Shown here: positions 38,669 through 49,098 of the stretch, piece after piece
How positions within the stretch are numbered: position 1 is the stretch's first letter
Layout of the letters: each line of letters opens with the position of its first letter
DNA from: Pyropia yezoensis
Lineage: Eukaryota; Rhodophyta; Bangiophyceae; Bangiales; Bangiaceae
Assembly (NCBI GenBank): GCA_009829735.1
Contig: CM020620.1
Coordinates: forward strand, 8,572,545-8,636,544
Length of the DNA stretch: 64,000 bases
Direction: 5' to 3'
Made by a program: the position numbers and the translations under genes
The notes under the pieces: generated by a model
Databases searched by the model: none
The model's input: the letters and a program-made list of their open reading frames with translations, nothing else
Told to the model about the DNA's origin: nothing

Positions 38669-39930
38669 CTCTTCCGCTGCAAGAAGGGCGTTCACCCCCG
38701 CGCCGCCCGCAAGGGAAGTTCCCTCGCTCCACGGCGGTGGCGCTTGGCGACCGCCATTGAGGGCGCCTGTAGAAATACTCCGACCAATCCAGGCAGCCGC
38801 GCGGCGATTGCGGCTGCAGCGGCAGCGGGTCCCCCCCCCCCCCCCCGCTTGGTGCGGGGCGCAGACAGACACGTTACGGCGCTCACAGGAAGAAAAACAA
38901 CAACAAAAAACGACCGGCGGTGGTCGGCTCCCTCTTGCGCTATCGACGGCCGCTGGTGCAAACTCGGCAGACGGGGGCGGGGAGTTGAATAGTTGTATGG
39001 GTGAGGGCGACGCCGACCCACCCACCCCCTACGTCGGGGCCCTCCGTGGCTCGACGCCCGGTGTGGCGCCGGCAGGGGCGGGGTCGCGCCTGTAGCCCCG
39101 GTCGCGGCCCCGCCTGGCCGGCTGGGCTGCCTCCCAACTATCATTGTGGTCAGGTCGGGGGGGAAGAGTCAGCGGCGGTTCTTCTTGTTGCGAGCCCGTC
39201 TCGGGCCACGCGTCCCACCGTGGTGGCTGCAGCATGGTAGAGAAGCCGTCCCCAGGTACAGCGGGCCGTGGCTGCGGCGTGTTGGCGTGGCGGCACTGCC
39301 GCCCGCCGGCGTGGCGGCCGGCCTCCAGGGGTCCGGACCGAACGCCGCGCGCGTTGACAGAGAAGCTGCAGGACGCAGACGCAGATGGTCATGAGGAGGA
39401 AAGGGGTATTCTCAGAGGGAGCGGCTGTTGTCGCTGGGGGATGGCTCGCCCGCGGGACGCCCATCCTCCTTGACAGCAGCAGAGGTCACAACGGCCGTCT
39501 CTCTTCGCGGCGGCTCGGCGTTGTACTCGGCGTTGTAGGGGCGCAGCAGACTAAAGCCGGAGGAGACCGGCTGCTGCCACGTGTGCTGAAACGCCAGCTA
39601 GCAGTTTGGACTGTAAGTCCATCGCCGCTCGGATCGCCTTGGCGCCGCGCACGACACTTCGTCGTGGGCAGACCACGGTCTCCTTCCAAACCCACCCTCC
39701 CCCCCCCCGCCGGCCTGCCGGTCTTTGGCGGCTTGTCGGCAGACTCCTCGGCTCTTGCTCAATCGGGCGGATTGGCCCGTCCTCTCGCGGTGGTGAGCGC
39801 CGTATCGCCCCGTTTGTACGCCGCCCCCCCCCCCGCATTGACTTCCCCCTTTCCCGGCGCTGGCCGTCTGCGGCGGCGCGTCCCGGCTCTATCCCGCCCC
39901 TTCCTCCTACCCACCCTTCCTTCCTTCATC
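38669..39930. other. intergenic and 5' flank of DAD1
   Basis: No supported gene. It contains a C run (38830-38846), an A-rich patch near 38890, and a pyrimidine-rich leader (CCCCTTCCTCCTACCCACCCTTCCTTCCTTC, about 39897-39928) immediately before the DAD1 ATG. Confidence 0.5.
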
Positions 39931-40332
39931 ATGTCCTCTTCCCGCTCGGGAGTGGCGCGCTCCCCCCCGCCCCCTGTCTCCTCTGCCCCCTCCACTTCCA
40001 CCCTCTCCCAGTTGTATGCCGCGTACAGCGCCGCCACACCCCCGGGCGTGGCGGCGGTGGACGCCTACCTCGCCTACGTCCTCGTCACGGGAGTGATCAC
40101 GTTTGCGTACGCGGCTGCGGTGGGTACTTTTCCCTTCAACGCCTTCCTCGGTGCTTTTCTGTCGGCGGTGGGGAGCTTTGTGCTGGGCGTGGGCCTCCGC
40201 ATGCAGCTGTCGGGCGGGGGGGGGGTGCCCACCGTGGGGGGGGGGCAGGGGCAGAGCCCGGTGCGCGCGCTGGCCGACTGGCTGGTGTGCCACCTGGTCC
40301 TCCACTTGGCGGTGCTCAACTTTGTGGGCTGA
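39931..40332 (+). CDS. DAD1: DAD1/Ost2 subunit of oligosaccharyltransferase
   Basis: ATG 39931 (MSSSRSGVARS) to TGA 40330-40332 gives 133 residues without introns. After a Ser/Pro-rich N-terminus it follows the DAD1 pattern: STLSQLYAAYSAATPPGVAAVDAYLAYVLVTGVI, then FAYAAAVGTFPFNAFLGAFLSAVGSFVLGVGLRMQL, then ALADWLVCHLVLHLAVLNFVG at the C-terminus. There are three membrane helices, and the FPFN/FLSxVGxFVL and FxxADxxxxHLVLHLxVxNFxG blocks are diagnostic. It is a small stabilising subunit of the ER enzyme that transfers the N-glycan to protein. A Gly/Gln-rich loop between helices 2 and 3 is longer than usual. It is convergent with ALG14, which ends 627 bp downstream. Confidence 0.95.
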   Translation: MSSSRSGVARSPPPPVSSAPSTSTLSQLYAAYSAATPPGVAAVDAYLAYVLVTGVITFAYAAAVGTFPFNAFLGAFLSAVGSFVLGVGLRMQLSGGGGVPTVGGGQGQSPVRALADWLVCHLVLHLAVLNFVG

Positions 40333-40959
40333 GGGCGTGGGCGGACCCGGGGGGGTGGGAGGGGATGGCAGCAGGGGCTGGACGGTTGGTGGTGGTGATG
40401 CGGGGGGCGGGAGGGTGGGGGGGGTGGAGGGTATGCTGAGTACGGGAGGGAGTACCTGGGAGCGGCGATGGCTGGTAGCCGAGGGGCGGGAGGGGGGCGT
40501 GGGGCTGATCGAGGCATGACGGATGCGGCCCATGGGACGTCGCAGGTGGGCGTGGCGTATTGGTCGCGGTGCGCATAGGCCGCCGCGCTGCCGGGCAGCG
40601 GGGCTGGCCGTGCCATCTATTTGGCGACTGAGCAGCGTGCCGGTCCCTCGTGGGGGCTCGAGCAGGGTGGGAGTCCTGATGGGAGGCCCTTGGGCCGGCC
40701 GGCCTGCGCGGAGAGGTGTTGGCGGCGCGGGCAGTGGCGCCGTTCCTGACTGTTGGGTGGGTTTAGGGCGGGACGGGCCCATGGGCTCTCCAGTCCCGGG
40801 TCAGGGATGTGGTCACCAGAAAGAAAGACGTTGGTTTGCTTTTAGCGTGAGCCTGAAGAGTGCCACCTCCCCCCTTCCTCCCCCCCTCACCCTCGTCGTC
40901 ATCAACCCTCTATCGGGCGTCACCCGACAAATCCACCCTGCAGCCCGCCCACCCACCCA
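40333..40959. other. intergenic between convergent DAD1 and ALG14
   Basis: A 627-bp G-rich spacer holding the 3' ends of both genes. No open frame with known motifs and no obvious polyadenylation hexamer. Confidence 0.5.
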
Positions 40960-42000
40960 CTACACGAGGCGGCCATAGGACTCGACCCCCCCCCTCCCCT
41001 CTCCCCACTGCACCAAAAAGCGATGGCACAGCCAGTAACACAGGCGACCACTAACGCTCACGCTCCGCACCCGCGCGACGCTCTCCACGTAAATGAGGCG
41101 GGTGGAGGTCACCCGCGGGGCGGCAGCCGCCGGCTCCTCCCCTTCCAGAGGGTGTAGCAACCCTCCCCCCCGCGCCAAGCGGGCGTCCCCCATCAAGGGT
41201 GGCACCGCAAGCCGACGGAGGGCATTGCGGCCGAAGAACACCGCCGCCACCACCGCAGCCAGGGCGGGCCCGTTGAGCACCACCGCCGCCACGTCGCGGC
41301 CCCCCCGCCCCCCCCACACTCGGGCCGCCGCCACCGCACACCGGGCGGTGGCGGCGGCCGAGCCGGCCACGCCCTGCCCCACCTCCCGCGGGCGGGGGAG
41401 GACCACCACGGGCGGCGGGGGGGCGCCGACCGCGGCGGCCAGCGCGGCTGCCTTGTCCGCGCTGTGGTCGTCGGTGGCGCCAACGACGACCGTCGCGGCG
41501 CGGAGGAGGGCGGCGGGGTCGGGGGTGGACGCGACCAGCGCCAGCATCTCGGCCGTGTGGCCGCCGCTGCCCAGGACAAGAAGGATGGTGCCAGGGCGGG
41601 CAGGGACGGCGGCAGCGGTGGGGGCGGCGGCAGCGGCGGTCGCGGCAGAGGCGGTCAGGGTTGGCGGGGAGGCGCCACCGCGAGGAGGTGCAGATGGAGC
41701 CGCAGCATCAGCGGCAGCCGCACCATGAGCGGAAGGGGGCGCGAAAGCGCCAGGCCAGCGGCGGCGCAGGGTGCTCGGCGCGGCGGCAGCGGCGGTAGCG
41801 GCACCGTCGCCATTGGTGGTGGCAGCTGCGGCAGCACCGCCGTCGGCAGCTGCTGCTTCCACAGGTGGACGTTTCTGCCCCGCCCGAGCCGACCGGTGGC
41901 GGTGACGGGCTGTGGCGAGAAGCTCCAGCACCACGCACAGGCCAACGGCGGCGGCGGCAATGGCGGCCAGAGACACGGCAGTGGCGGCCGCGGAGGACAT
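40960..42000 (-). CDS. ALG14: ALG14, membrane subunit of the UDP-GlcNAc transferase for lipid-linked oligosaccharide
   Basis: Minus strand, ATG at 42000, stop at 40960, 346 residues. A membrane anchor at residues 5-30 (AAIAAAAVGLCVVLELL) is followed by an Ala-rich disordered insertion of about 100 residues, then the ALG14 domain. TILLVLGSGGHTAEML (138-153), HSADKA, RPREVGQGV, AVVLNGP and LIYVESVARVRSVSVSGRLCYWLCHRFLVQW (C-terminal) are all family signatures. It anchors the catalytic partner ALG13 at the cytosolic ER face to add the second GlcNAc to dolichol-PP-GlcNAc. The insertion between anchor and domain makes it longer than the usual about 220 residues. Divergent from the plastid-type gene at 42551. 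Confidence 0.93.
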   Translation of the reverse strand: MSSAAATAVSLAAIAAAAVGLCVVLELLATARHRHRSARAGQKRPPVEAAAADGGAAAAATTNGDGAATAAAAAPSTLRRRWPGAFAPPSAHGAAAADAAAPSAPPRGGASPPTLTASAATAAAAAPTAAAVPARPGTILLVLGSGGHTAEMLALVASTPDPAALLRAATVVVGATDDHSADKAAALAAAVGAPPPPVVVLPRPREVGQGVAGSAAATARCAVAAARVWGGRGGRDVAAVVLNGPALAAVVAAVFFGRNALRRLAVPPLMGDARLARGGGLLHPLEGEEPAAAAPRVTSTRLIYVESVARVRSVSVSGRLCYWLCHRFLVQWGEGRGGVESYGRLV

Positions 42001-42550
42001 GGCGGATGGCGGACGGTGGGAGTGGCGAGGAAGGGGCGGAGGATATAGGTGGTCGCTTCGCAGGAGGGGTGAATGGGCAGAAGAACAAGGGAAGAGAGGG
42101 GATGGGGCTGGCCGCGTGAAGACTTTGTCCTAGTAATGGGGGGGGCGGGGGGGGGGGGGGGGGGGGGCGTGCTGGTGGGGTTGACGACAGTCGACACGGA
42201 CAGTAGCCGCTGGGTTTCTTGGGCGCCGAGGCGAAGGCGTCCATCCCAAGGAAGCATCTTGTGGAATTACGGTTCAGACGAGTATCCGGCTGGGACACGT
42301 GGACAAGGACGGATCCGGCAGATCTGGAGCATCACGTCATCGCCTGTCTCACTGCCCTCCTCGCCTCGCGCGTCCTCGCTGCCCACTTGCCGCGCCACTT
42401 CCTCGGATGCTTGTTGTTCGCCGCTGCTCCGCACCCACCTTACCTCCAAGGCTGTTTGGTTCTTCCCGCAGCCGCGTTTTGCTTCTCGGTTTCCCCCCTT
42501 GGACTCCCTTCCGCTGCCCGTTCTCCCCTTCTCTCCGCTCCACTCTCCCC
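42001..42550. other. 550-bp intergenic between divergent ALG14 and 42551 gene (probable shared promoter)
   Basis: Includes a broken G run at 42139-42167 and a pyrimidine-rich leader (about 42460-42550) before the ATG at 42551. No TATA box recognised. Confidence 0.45.
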
Positions 42551-43054
42551 ATGGCTTTTCTCCCACCGCTGGCCGTCGCCCCTCCCGCCCCTCGCCGTGG
42601 GGCCGTTTGCACCCTCCGTGGTCGTTCTCCCCTCCTTGCGCACCCCTGTTTGTCAACACTTCGTGTCGGGCGGCCCGCGGCGGCGGCAGCGGCGGCGGCG
42701 GCCCCGCTTGGCGGCCCCACCACCGCCCCCCCCACCGCGGGGCTAGCGGAAAACGTGGCGGCGCTGCCGTCGACGGCGCACATTGCGCGCCTGGACCTGA
42801 TCATCACCGCCGCCATGTCGGCCACCCCCCTGGTCACCCATGCGGTGATTGAGAATGTCGACGGCAGTCGTGCGTCAGTGGCCATCTACGCCGCCATTGC
42901 CGACGATGGGATCATTGCGGCGGCGCACGCCACCCGCGGCCTGGAGCTCTACGCCGAGGCGGTGGCCGACGGAGGGGTGCACCCCAACATTGAGATCCTC
43001 CAGCAGGTTGCGGCGGGGGAAACAATTGTGGAGGTTACGCCGGTGCTGGTATGA
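42551..43054 (+). CDS. hypothetical small protein, probably plastid- or organelle-targeted
   Basis: ATG 42551 (CCCCATGGC) to TGA 43052-43054 gives 167 residues. Residues 1-60 (MAFLPPLAVAPPAPRRGAV) are rich in Ala/Pro/Arg with no acidic residues and have Phe at position 3, as in red-algal plastid transit peptides. The mature part is compact: TPLVTHAVIENVDGSRASV, IAAAHATRGLELYAEAVADGG, HPNIEILQQVAAGETIVEV, an alpha/beta domain of about 75 residues. I did not recognise the family. Good codon texture and a strong start context support it as a real gene; targeting is an inference. Confidence 0.6.
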   Translation: MAFLPPLAVAPPAPRRGAVCTLRGRSPLLAHPCLSTLRVGRPAAAAAAAAAPLGGPTTAPPTAGLAENVAALPSTAHIARLDLIITAAMSATPLVTHAVIENVDGSRASVAIYAAIADDGIIAAAHATRGLELYAEAVADGGVHPNIEILQQVAAGETIVEVTPVLV

Positions 43055-43808
43055 GGTGGGGCAGCGTTTGAAAGAGGAAGGGGGAAAAAACGCGGGCGGT
43101 GCTGGGGGTGGGGGGGGGCGGGGCCTGGAGCCCACGGGCAGGCTGGGGATCGTACATCATGTGAGGGGGCTCGGTGACGCCCTCCTGTGGGCGTGCTCCA
43201 GGTGGGGCGGCGCGCGCTCTGCGTTCGTGTCGTGGCGGGGTGCCCTTCTCCCCTCGTCGCGGTGCCAGACACAGGTGCCCGCTACGGGTACTCCCACCAG
43301 CCGGGGCGATGTGAATGAAGGGGTGCAAGTTTTGTGTGTTGAGGACGCGCGGTCAAAAGCGCAATACACTGTCGCCGGGGGGGGGGGTCGCGGCCGCCCC
43401 TGCCGGCGTCGGCAGTCCACCCAGACGACCTGACGAGGTGGGCGGGCGCCGCTGCCACACGGGCTGGCAGCGCGGTGGCGGTGGGGGGACGAGCGCGGCG
43501 CCGCCGCTACCGTAGAGGCACCCCCCAACGTCCCCATTTCCCGCCACGGCTTGCAAGCCCGCCGGTGCCGCCGAGGCTGTAGCTGCCGCCGCCGCCGCCA
43601 CGGCCGATCGTGGGGACGACAGTGATGGTGGAAGCCGCCCCGTCGAGGGGGGGTCAAACTGTGGGGATGAGGACTACCCAAGCTGAGTGTTTGAGCAGAA
43701 CCAATCTGAGATGCGCTATTGCTGGGGTGCCTCAGTTGAGTGGACGCCCCTCGTCCACAAGGCCGTCCCCTCCTCCTCAAAAGAAGAACTCAGCCCCACT
43801 CTGCGCCC

Positions 43809-43894
43809 TACACTGGGCAAAGCGGCCCCATGGCAAGGTCAGTCTGGCAGCTACACTGGGCAAAGCGGCCCCATGGCAAGGTCAGTCTGGCAGC
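43809..43894 (+). repeat. 43-bp tandem repeat, two perfect copies
   Basis: TACACTGGGCAAAGCGGCCC...CAGTCTGGCAGC occurs at 43809-43851 and 43852-43894. Confidence 0.93.
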
Positions 43895-44917
43895 GCCGGG
43901 CGTGGGCTGCCCCCCACCTTGATGTTGGTGGCGCGGGCAACACCAACGGCGTAGTATGCACCCTTCAGAGGGGCTTGTCGCACCCCTCTTTCTGCACCAA
44001 TCACCAATCGGGTACCCGAACCGGATGTTCCGGTCGCCAGCTGTTTGATCAGGACGGCCGCCGATTGGGGACCAGTGGGCCCTGTCGGGCCACACTGACG
44101 TGTTTAATTGCCTGTGCAGCTGCACCCGCTGCACCCCTACACAGCCGGCGGCCACTGGGCGAGCGCGGTGGAGGTGGTCAGGAGGCCCAAGGAGGCCGGT
44201 GTTCACAGTGGGTGGGACCTCCGCGGAGGAGTCGGTGGATGTTGGGAGGCGGTGGATCTCTATCTTACTGGTGGATTTCTTACATGCTGGCGTGCTGGAG
44301 CGGGTGCCGCACGCCACTCGGGCGCCAGCGGGGTCCTCGCTGGGCTTCTGCTGCGCGCCTCCTCTGCCGCCGCCGCCCCCGCGGTGCGCTTTCCGGGCCC
44401 CCTCCAAACGCCCAGCCGTGGGAGTGTGCTGCTGGCACCTCGGGGTGTAGCGCGGGTGTGTTGGGAACGAGTGTTGGGCGCTCGTTGGCCGCCGCCCCCC
44501 TCCTCCGCTGGTGGGCAGACGAGGGGATGAGGAAAGTGGCGCTCCCTTGCGTCCCCGGTTCCTTACCTCCCCTTCACGCACACGTGACAAGGCAAGGCCG
44601 CGCGGCCTCATCGCCGCGGGTCGCCGCCTCCCTGGTGCCCCCAGGGGCCCGCACAACCACCGCTCAGCGACGACGCATCCCCCGTCCCGCCTCCCCCTTT
44701 CCCTCCCCCCCCCACCAACCCCCATTATTTCCCATCTCCCTCCGAGCGCCGCTGTGTTCACCGCGATCAACTGCACACCCCACACCCCCCGCCCTTCACG
44801 TTCGCCTGCTTCCTTGTCCCCCCGCCTCCCCTCCCCCCGCGTCCCCCGGCCGTTCCCTTCGCCCCTCTCTTCACCCCCCAGTGGTTCCCCTCGCCCCTCA
44901 CTGCTCCCTCCAGCTCA

Positions 44918-44987
44918 CCCGCCCGCCCGCCCGCCCGCCCGCCCGCCCGCCCGCCCGCCCGCCCGCCCGCCCGCCCGCCCGCCCGCC
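44918..44987 (+). repeat. (CCCG)n microsatellite
   Basis: About 17 uninterrupted CCCG units just upstream of the VPS4 start. The length is likely to be polymorphic and prone to assembly error. Confidence 0.93.
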
Positions 44988-45038
44988 TTCCCGCCCGCCT
45001 GCACCCGCGAGCACCAAGGTGGGAGTGTGCACGTGCGG

Positions 45039-47266
45039 ATGGAGCGCCGCTGCGGTGGGAAGCCTCCCCGTGTCAGCGGCGTCGGTGGGAGTGGCAGCGG
45101 CGGCGGCGGCGGCGGCTGCGGCGGCGGCGGCGGCGGCGGCAGCAGCGTGTCGTTTGCTCTGGCCGCCGCGGACGCGGCGGCACGCGCCGACGCGCGGGCA
45201 GAGGCGGCGGGGGGAGGGCGCGCCCGACGGCTGGCGCTGCTGCGAGATGCCTATGACGGTACGTTGAGGTTGGGGGAGGGAGTCGGGTGGGGTGGCGGTG
45301 GGACGGCAGTTGCGATTGGGGGGTGAGGAGGAGAGGGGGGGGGGGGGCGTGGGGGAGAGAGGCACCGCCGTCAGAGGCTGCAATGCCGGGGTGGCTACCC
45401 GCACCAGGCCTGCACGCCGTTATGGGTGCAGCGGCTGTCGTCGACTCGTACTGGCGTGTTGGGGGACGCTCCGTGCCAGAGGGGCTAACGCCGATGCGGG
45501 CCGCCCCGTGCGTTGTCCCCGTTGGGTGCATGGTGTTGCCACCCCTCTACCCCCTCCCACCCGCCTCTTCCTCCTCCCCCCACTCACCCCTCTCGCCCCC
45601 CTCCCCCTCACCCTTCCTTCGCCCGCGCTGCGCCGCGTGCAGCCTACATGACCGCCATTCCCCTGCTGCTTGCCACTCTCCGTGACGCCGACACGGTTAG
45701 CGGCGGCGTCGGCCGCGCCGGCCACGCCGCGGCGTCATCGTCGTCGTCGGCGGCGGCGGTGGTGGCGCCGCTCGCGGCCACCCTCCTCGACCGCGCGGCG
45801 GCCATCCACGCGCAGCTGGGCGGCGCCGCGCCGCTGGCGCCAGCGCCAGCGCCGTCACGGGCGCCCGCGGCGGGCGGCCGGCGGGGGCTCCCGCCGACGC
45901 CGGTGCCGGTGCCGCCCCCCTCGCGGGGGCCCTCGCGGCACCGGTCGCCGTCGCCGGGCTGGGGGGGCCCGCCCACGCGGGGGCCACGCGGGCCCACCCG
46001 CGGTGGCCACCCCCCCTGGGGGGCACCCACCCCCCCGCTCCCCCCCCCGGCGCGGCGGACGGCGTGGCACCCCCCGCCCCGCTTGACACGGGCCGCCGCT
46101 GCCGGCCTCGCGGCGGGCGCCGCCCCTGCCGCCGCACTGCCGCGCCCCCACCCCCCTGTCACCCGCTGGGCCGACATTGCCGGGTTGGACGCGGCCAAGG
46201 CGGCCTTGGCCGAGGCGGTCACCCTCCCCGCCCGCTTCCCCGCCTACTTTGCGTCCCGGCGGGTGCGTCCGTGGGCGGCGGTGCTGCTGTACGGGCCCCC
46301 GGGGACGGGCAAGACGGCGCTCGCGGCGGCGGCGGCGGGGGAGGCGGGCCTTCCCCTCCTCCCCGTGTCTGCCGCGGACATCATGTCCAAGTTTGTTGGT
46401 GACGCGGAGAAGCGAGTGCGGGAGATGTTTGCATCGGCCACCGCTATGGCGCCGTGTGTTCTCTTTCTCGATGAGGTGGACGCGCTCGCATCAGACCGCC
46501 AGGGGGGGGGGGGGGGGGCGGCGGCGGTGGCGGTGGTGGTGGAGCAGGGGGAGGGGGGGGTGGCGGGGGTGGCAGCGACGTTGGCCGCCGCGTCACCACC
46601 GAGCTCCTCGTTCAGATGCAGGCCGCCGCCGATGCGGCGGCGGGGAGCCCCGCGTCGCGGGTGCTGGTGCTGGGCGCCACCAACGTGCCGTGGGCGCTCG
46701 ACGGTGCCCTCCGCCGCCGCTTTGAGCGCCGCATCCACGTGCCGCTGCCCGACCGTCACGCACGGGCGTCGCTGCTGCGGTCCCATCTGGGCACCGACTG
46801 CGGCGGCGGCGGCGGCGGCGGCGGCCGCGGCGGGTGCGCCATCCCGCCGGCCGACGTGGACGCCCTCGCCGCCGCGTGTGCGGGCTGGTCGGGCGCGGAT
46901 ATTGGTGTCGCCGCCCGGGACGCGGCGCTGGCGCCGTTGCGGGAGGTGGTGCGCGCCGCCGCGCTGCGGCCCGCTGGGCCCCACGACGACGACCGCGGCG
47001 GAGGGGGCGGCGGTGGGGGTGGCCACCCGTTTCTCCCCCCCGCCGCCGGCCGCCGCCGCCACCGCTACGTGCCGTGCGCCGCCGGGGACCCACGGGCGGT
47101 GCCCGGCTTGACCGCTGCCACCCTCCCCGAGGCCCGCCTTGCCGTCCGCCCTCTGCGGGCGGCAGACGTCGCCGCCGCGCTGCGGTCGGGGCGGCCGTCG
47201 GTGGCGCGCGCCGACGTGGAGCGCCACCGCCAGTGGACGCGCGAGTATGGTCAGGACGGCAGCTAG
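45039..47266 (+). CDS. VPS4: VPS4 AAA-ATPase (ESCRT-III disassembly), one intron, apparent frameshift in a G run
   Basis: Exon 1 is 45039-45258, intron 45259-45642 (GTACGT...TGCAG), exon 2 45643-47266. The join (GAC G|CC TAC) continues an N-terminal MIT-like three-helix region (SVSFALAAADAAARADARAE; LRDAYDAYMTAIPLLLATLRD). A Pro/Arg-rich linker follows, then the AAA core: RWADIAGLDAAKAALAEAV, GPPGTGKT (Walker A, about residue 291), FLDEVDALASDR (Walker B), TTELLVQMQ, VLGATNVPWALDGALRRRFERRI (SRH with Arg fingers), a sensor-2 region (WSGADIGVAARDAAL), and the VPS4 C-terminal helix ending TREYGQDGS. The reading frame changes within a 17-G run at 46502-46518, which encodes a Gly insertion. One missing G would restore it, so an assembly error is as likely as a mutation. 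Confidence 0.88.
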
Positions 47267-48058
47267 GGAGCTCGCGTCGGTTGGGTGGAGGGATCGGGGG
47301 GCAGGGGAGAGAGACGAGACAGGGAGCTGTGACTGACGGCGGGCTGAGGACGCCCATACGAACGGACGGGCCAACAGCCAAAAATGGATGGGAGTCATGG
47401 GGGGGCGCCTGCCGCCCGCCAGCGGCCGCCCGCCCACTGCCCGGCATGCCCGCACGGGCGCGCGCCCGTTTTCGATGACCCCGCGGGCGGGTCCCCCGGC
47501 CGCCGCCTACAAAACACAACAACGCGACGCCTCCGTCGGGGAGGCGCGCGCGGAAGCCGCGCCCCCATCGGTACCGCCTCCGCCCCTCCCCCCGCTCGCC
47601 CCCCCCGCCCCCCCCGCCGCCCCCTGCCCCCTAACACCACCCCGCCATTGTTGCCCACCAAAGCTCACCAGCAACGCCGCCCGCGGCGAGAGTGCCCTCT
47701 GCACACACAGTAACCGCCAGCGGCCAGCCCCCACATTGTGCAGTCGCGCCGGCGCCGGCGCCACGCGTGGCGCCCCCACGCGCTGGCACGGCGGCGGCGG
47801 CGACGTCCGTCACGGTGGCAGCGGTGGTGGCGCACCGCCGTCACCAGACCACCACCCCCCACCGCCCACGGGGGTGGTGGGTACGTCGCGGCTGGTGGCT
47901 ACTCACCCCCCCCCCCCCCCGGTACGTCCGCACAGGGCACGCCGTCGGGTCACCCCCACCCCCCACCCCCCCCCACCCCCTCCCCATCAGTACGCGTGCG
48001 CGGCCGGTCGTCCTCTCCCCCTCCCCATCCCCACACCACTCGGAGCTACGCCCCCTGC
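47267..48058. other. intergenic between VPS4 and the TMEM69-like gene
   Basis: C-rich low complexity (runs near 47915 and 47970). No supported gene. Confidence 0.5.
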
Positions 48059-49098
48059 TCAAGCGGTGCACCCCCCCTGGGGGCACCCCCCGCCACCCGC
48101 CCCCCCCACGCCCACCCACGTTGGCGACGCAGCCCCCTCTGGCCCGTGCACCTGCCCACACGCGCACACCTCCCCCCGCGTTGCCGCTGCCGCCGCCACC
48201 GCCGCCATGCACGTCGCCGCCGCGGCGCCGAGGCCCACCCGCAGGCGCCCGTACCACGGTGGTACCCCCCCCCCCCCCCCCCGCCCCCGCCGCCCCCGCC
48301 GCCCCCCCCCCCCCCCCCCCCCCCCGCTGGGCGGCCGCCCCCCACCCCAAACACCACCGCGTCGTGGACGCCCGCAATGGCAATGCCCGCCGACAGCGCG
48401 GCGGCCGCCGTCACCTCGTCCGACGCGAGGAGGATCGCCGCCGCCGCCAGCGGCGGGCACACCGAGTAGACATACGCGGCAGCGGCGGGCTCCGTGGCGG
48501 CGGGGGGCGGTGGCGGCACCGGCGCAACCGACCCCGACGGGGAGGGCGGCCGCGGCGGCGGCGGCAGCGTCGGCGGTGTGGTGAGAGCCACCCCCCAGTG
48601 GACGCCGCCCAGAAAGGACAAGATGGTCGCCCCGTACGCAATACCCGCGGTCGTCGCCATTGCCGCCACCGCGGGGGGGGCGCCCAGCGACAGCCCCGCC
48701 GCGGTGGCAAACGGCACCAAGCCGCCGACGCCGAGCACCAGGGGGGTGGTAGGGATGGCGTCAACGCGAGGGGGCGGCGGCGGGGGGGCGCCAGCCGGGG
48801 AGCCAGCGCAGGCGCCAGCGTCAGCCTCGTCCCCACCCCCGCCACCGCTGCCGCCGCCGCCGGCACCGCGGGCAGACGCCCCAGCGGGGGGAGACGGGCG
48901 AGTGAGGGGTGAAGAGGGAGGGGGAGGGGGCGCCGTGGTCATTCCAGCGACAGCCCGGCCGGGGGGGGGAGCACCGGGTGGGAACAACCGCCGCATCGGC
49001 GCCGGCGCCGCCGACTGCGGAGCGCCGCCGCGGAGTGCCGCTGCTAGGCGGGCAGTGGCGGCGCCGCCGCCACGGGCCGCCCCCCGCACGGCGTACAT
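48059..49098 (-). CDS. TMEM69/DUF3429 mitochondrial membrane protein, frameshifted in a G/C run
   Basis: Minus strand. ATG at 49098 opens with MYAVRGAARGGGAATARLAAALRGG, an Arg/Ala-rich leader without acids (mitochondrial type), then a Pro/Gly-rich linker. The DUF3429 domain follows: TPLVLGVGGLVPFATAAGLSL, GIAYGATILSFLGGVHWGVAL, YVYSVCPPLAAAAILLA, GIAIAGVHDAVVF. The domain's last part (VPPWYGRLRVGLGAAAATCMAAVAAAAAT) lies in another frame, joined through the long G runs (plus-strand C runs at about 48265-48325), and ends at 48059. As with VPS4, a homopolymer length error would explain the break. Four to five membrane helices. The role in the mitochondrial inner membrane is not established in the family. 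Confidence 0.8.

Larger units (their letters stand above)
43055..45038. other. intergenic/5' flank of VPS4, repeats only
   Basis: Holds a 43-bp tandem duplication (43809-43894) and a (CCCG)n microsatellite (44918-44987). Several frames are open over hundreds of codons on both strands, but none shows a known motif or a consistent amino-acid texture. Confidence 0.5.
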
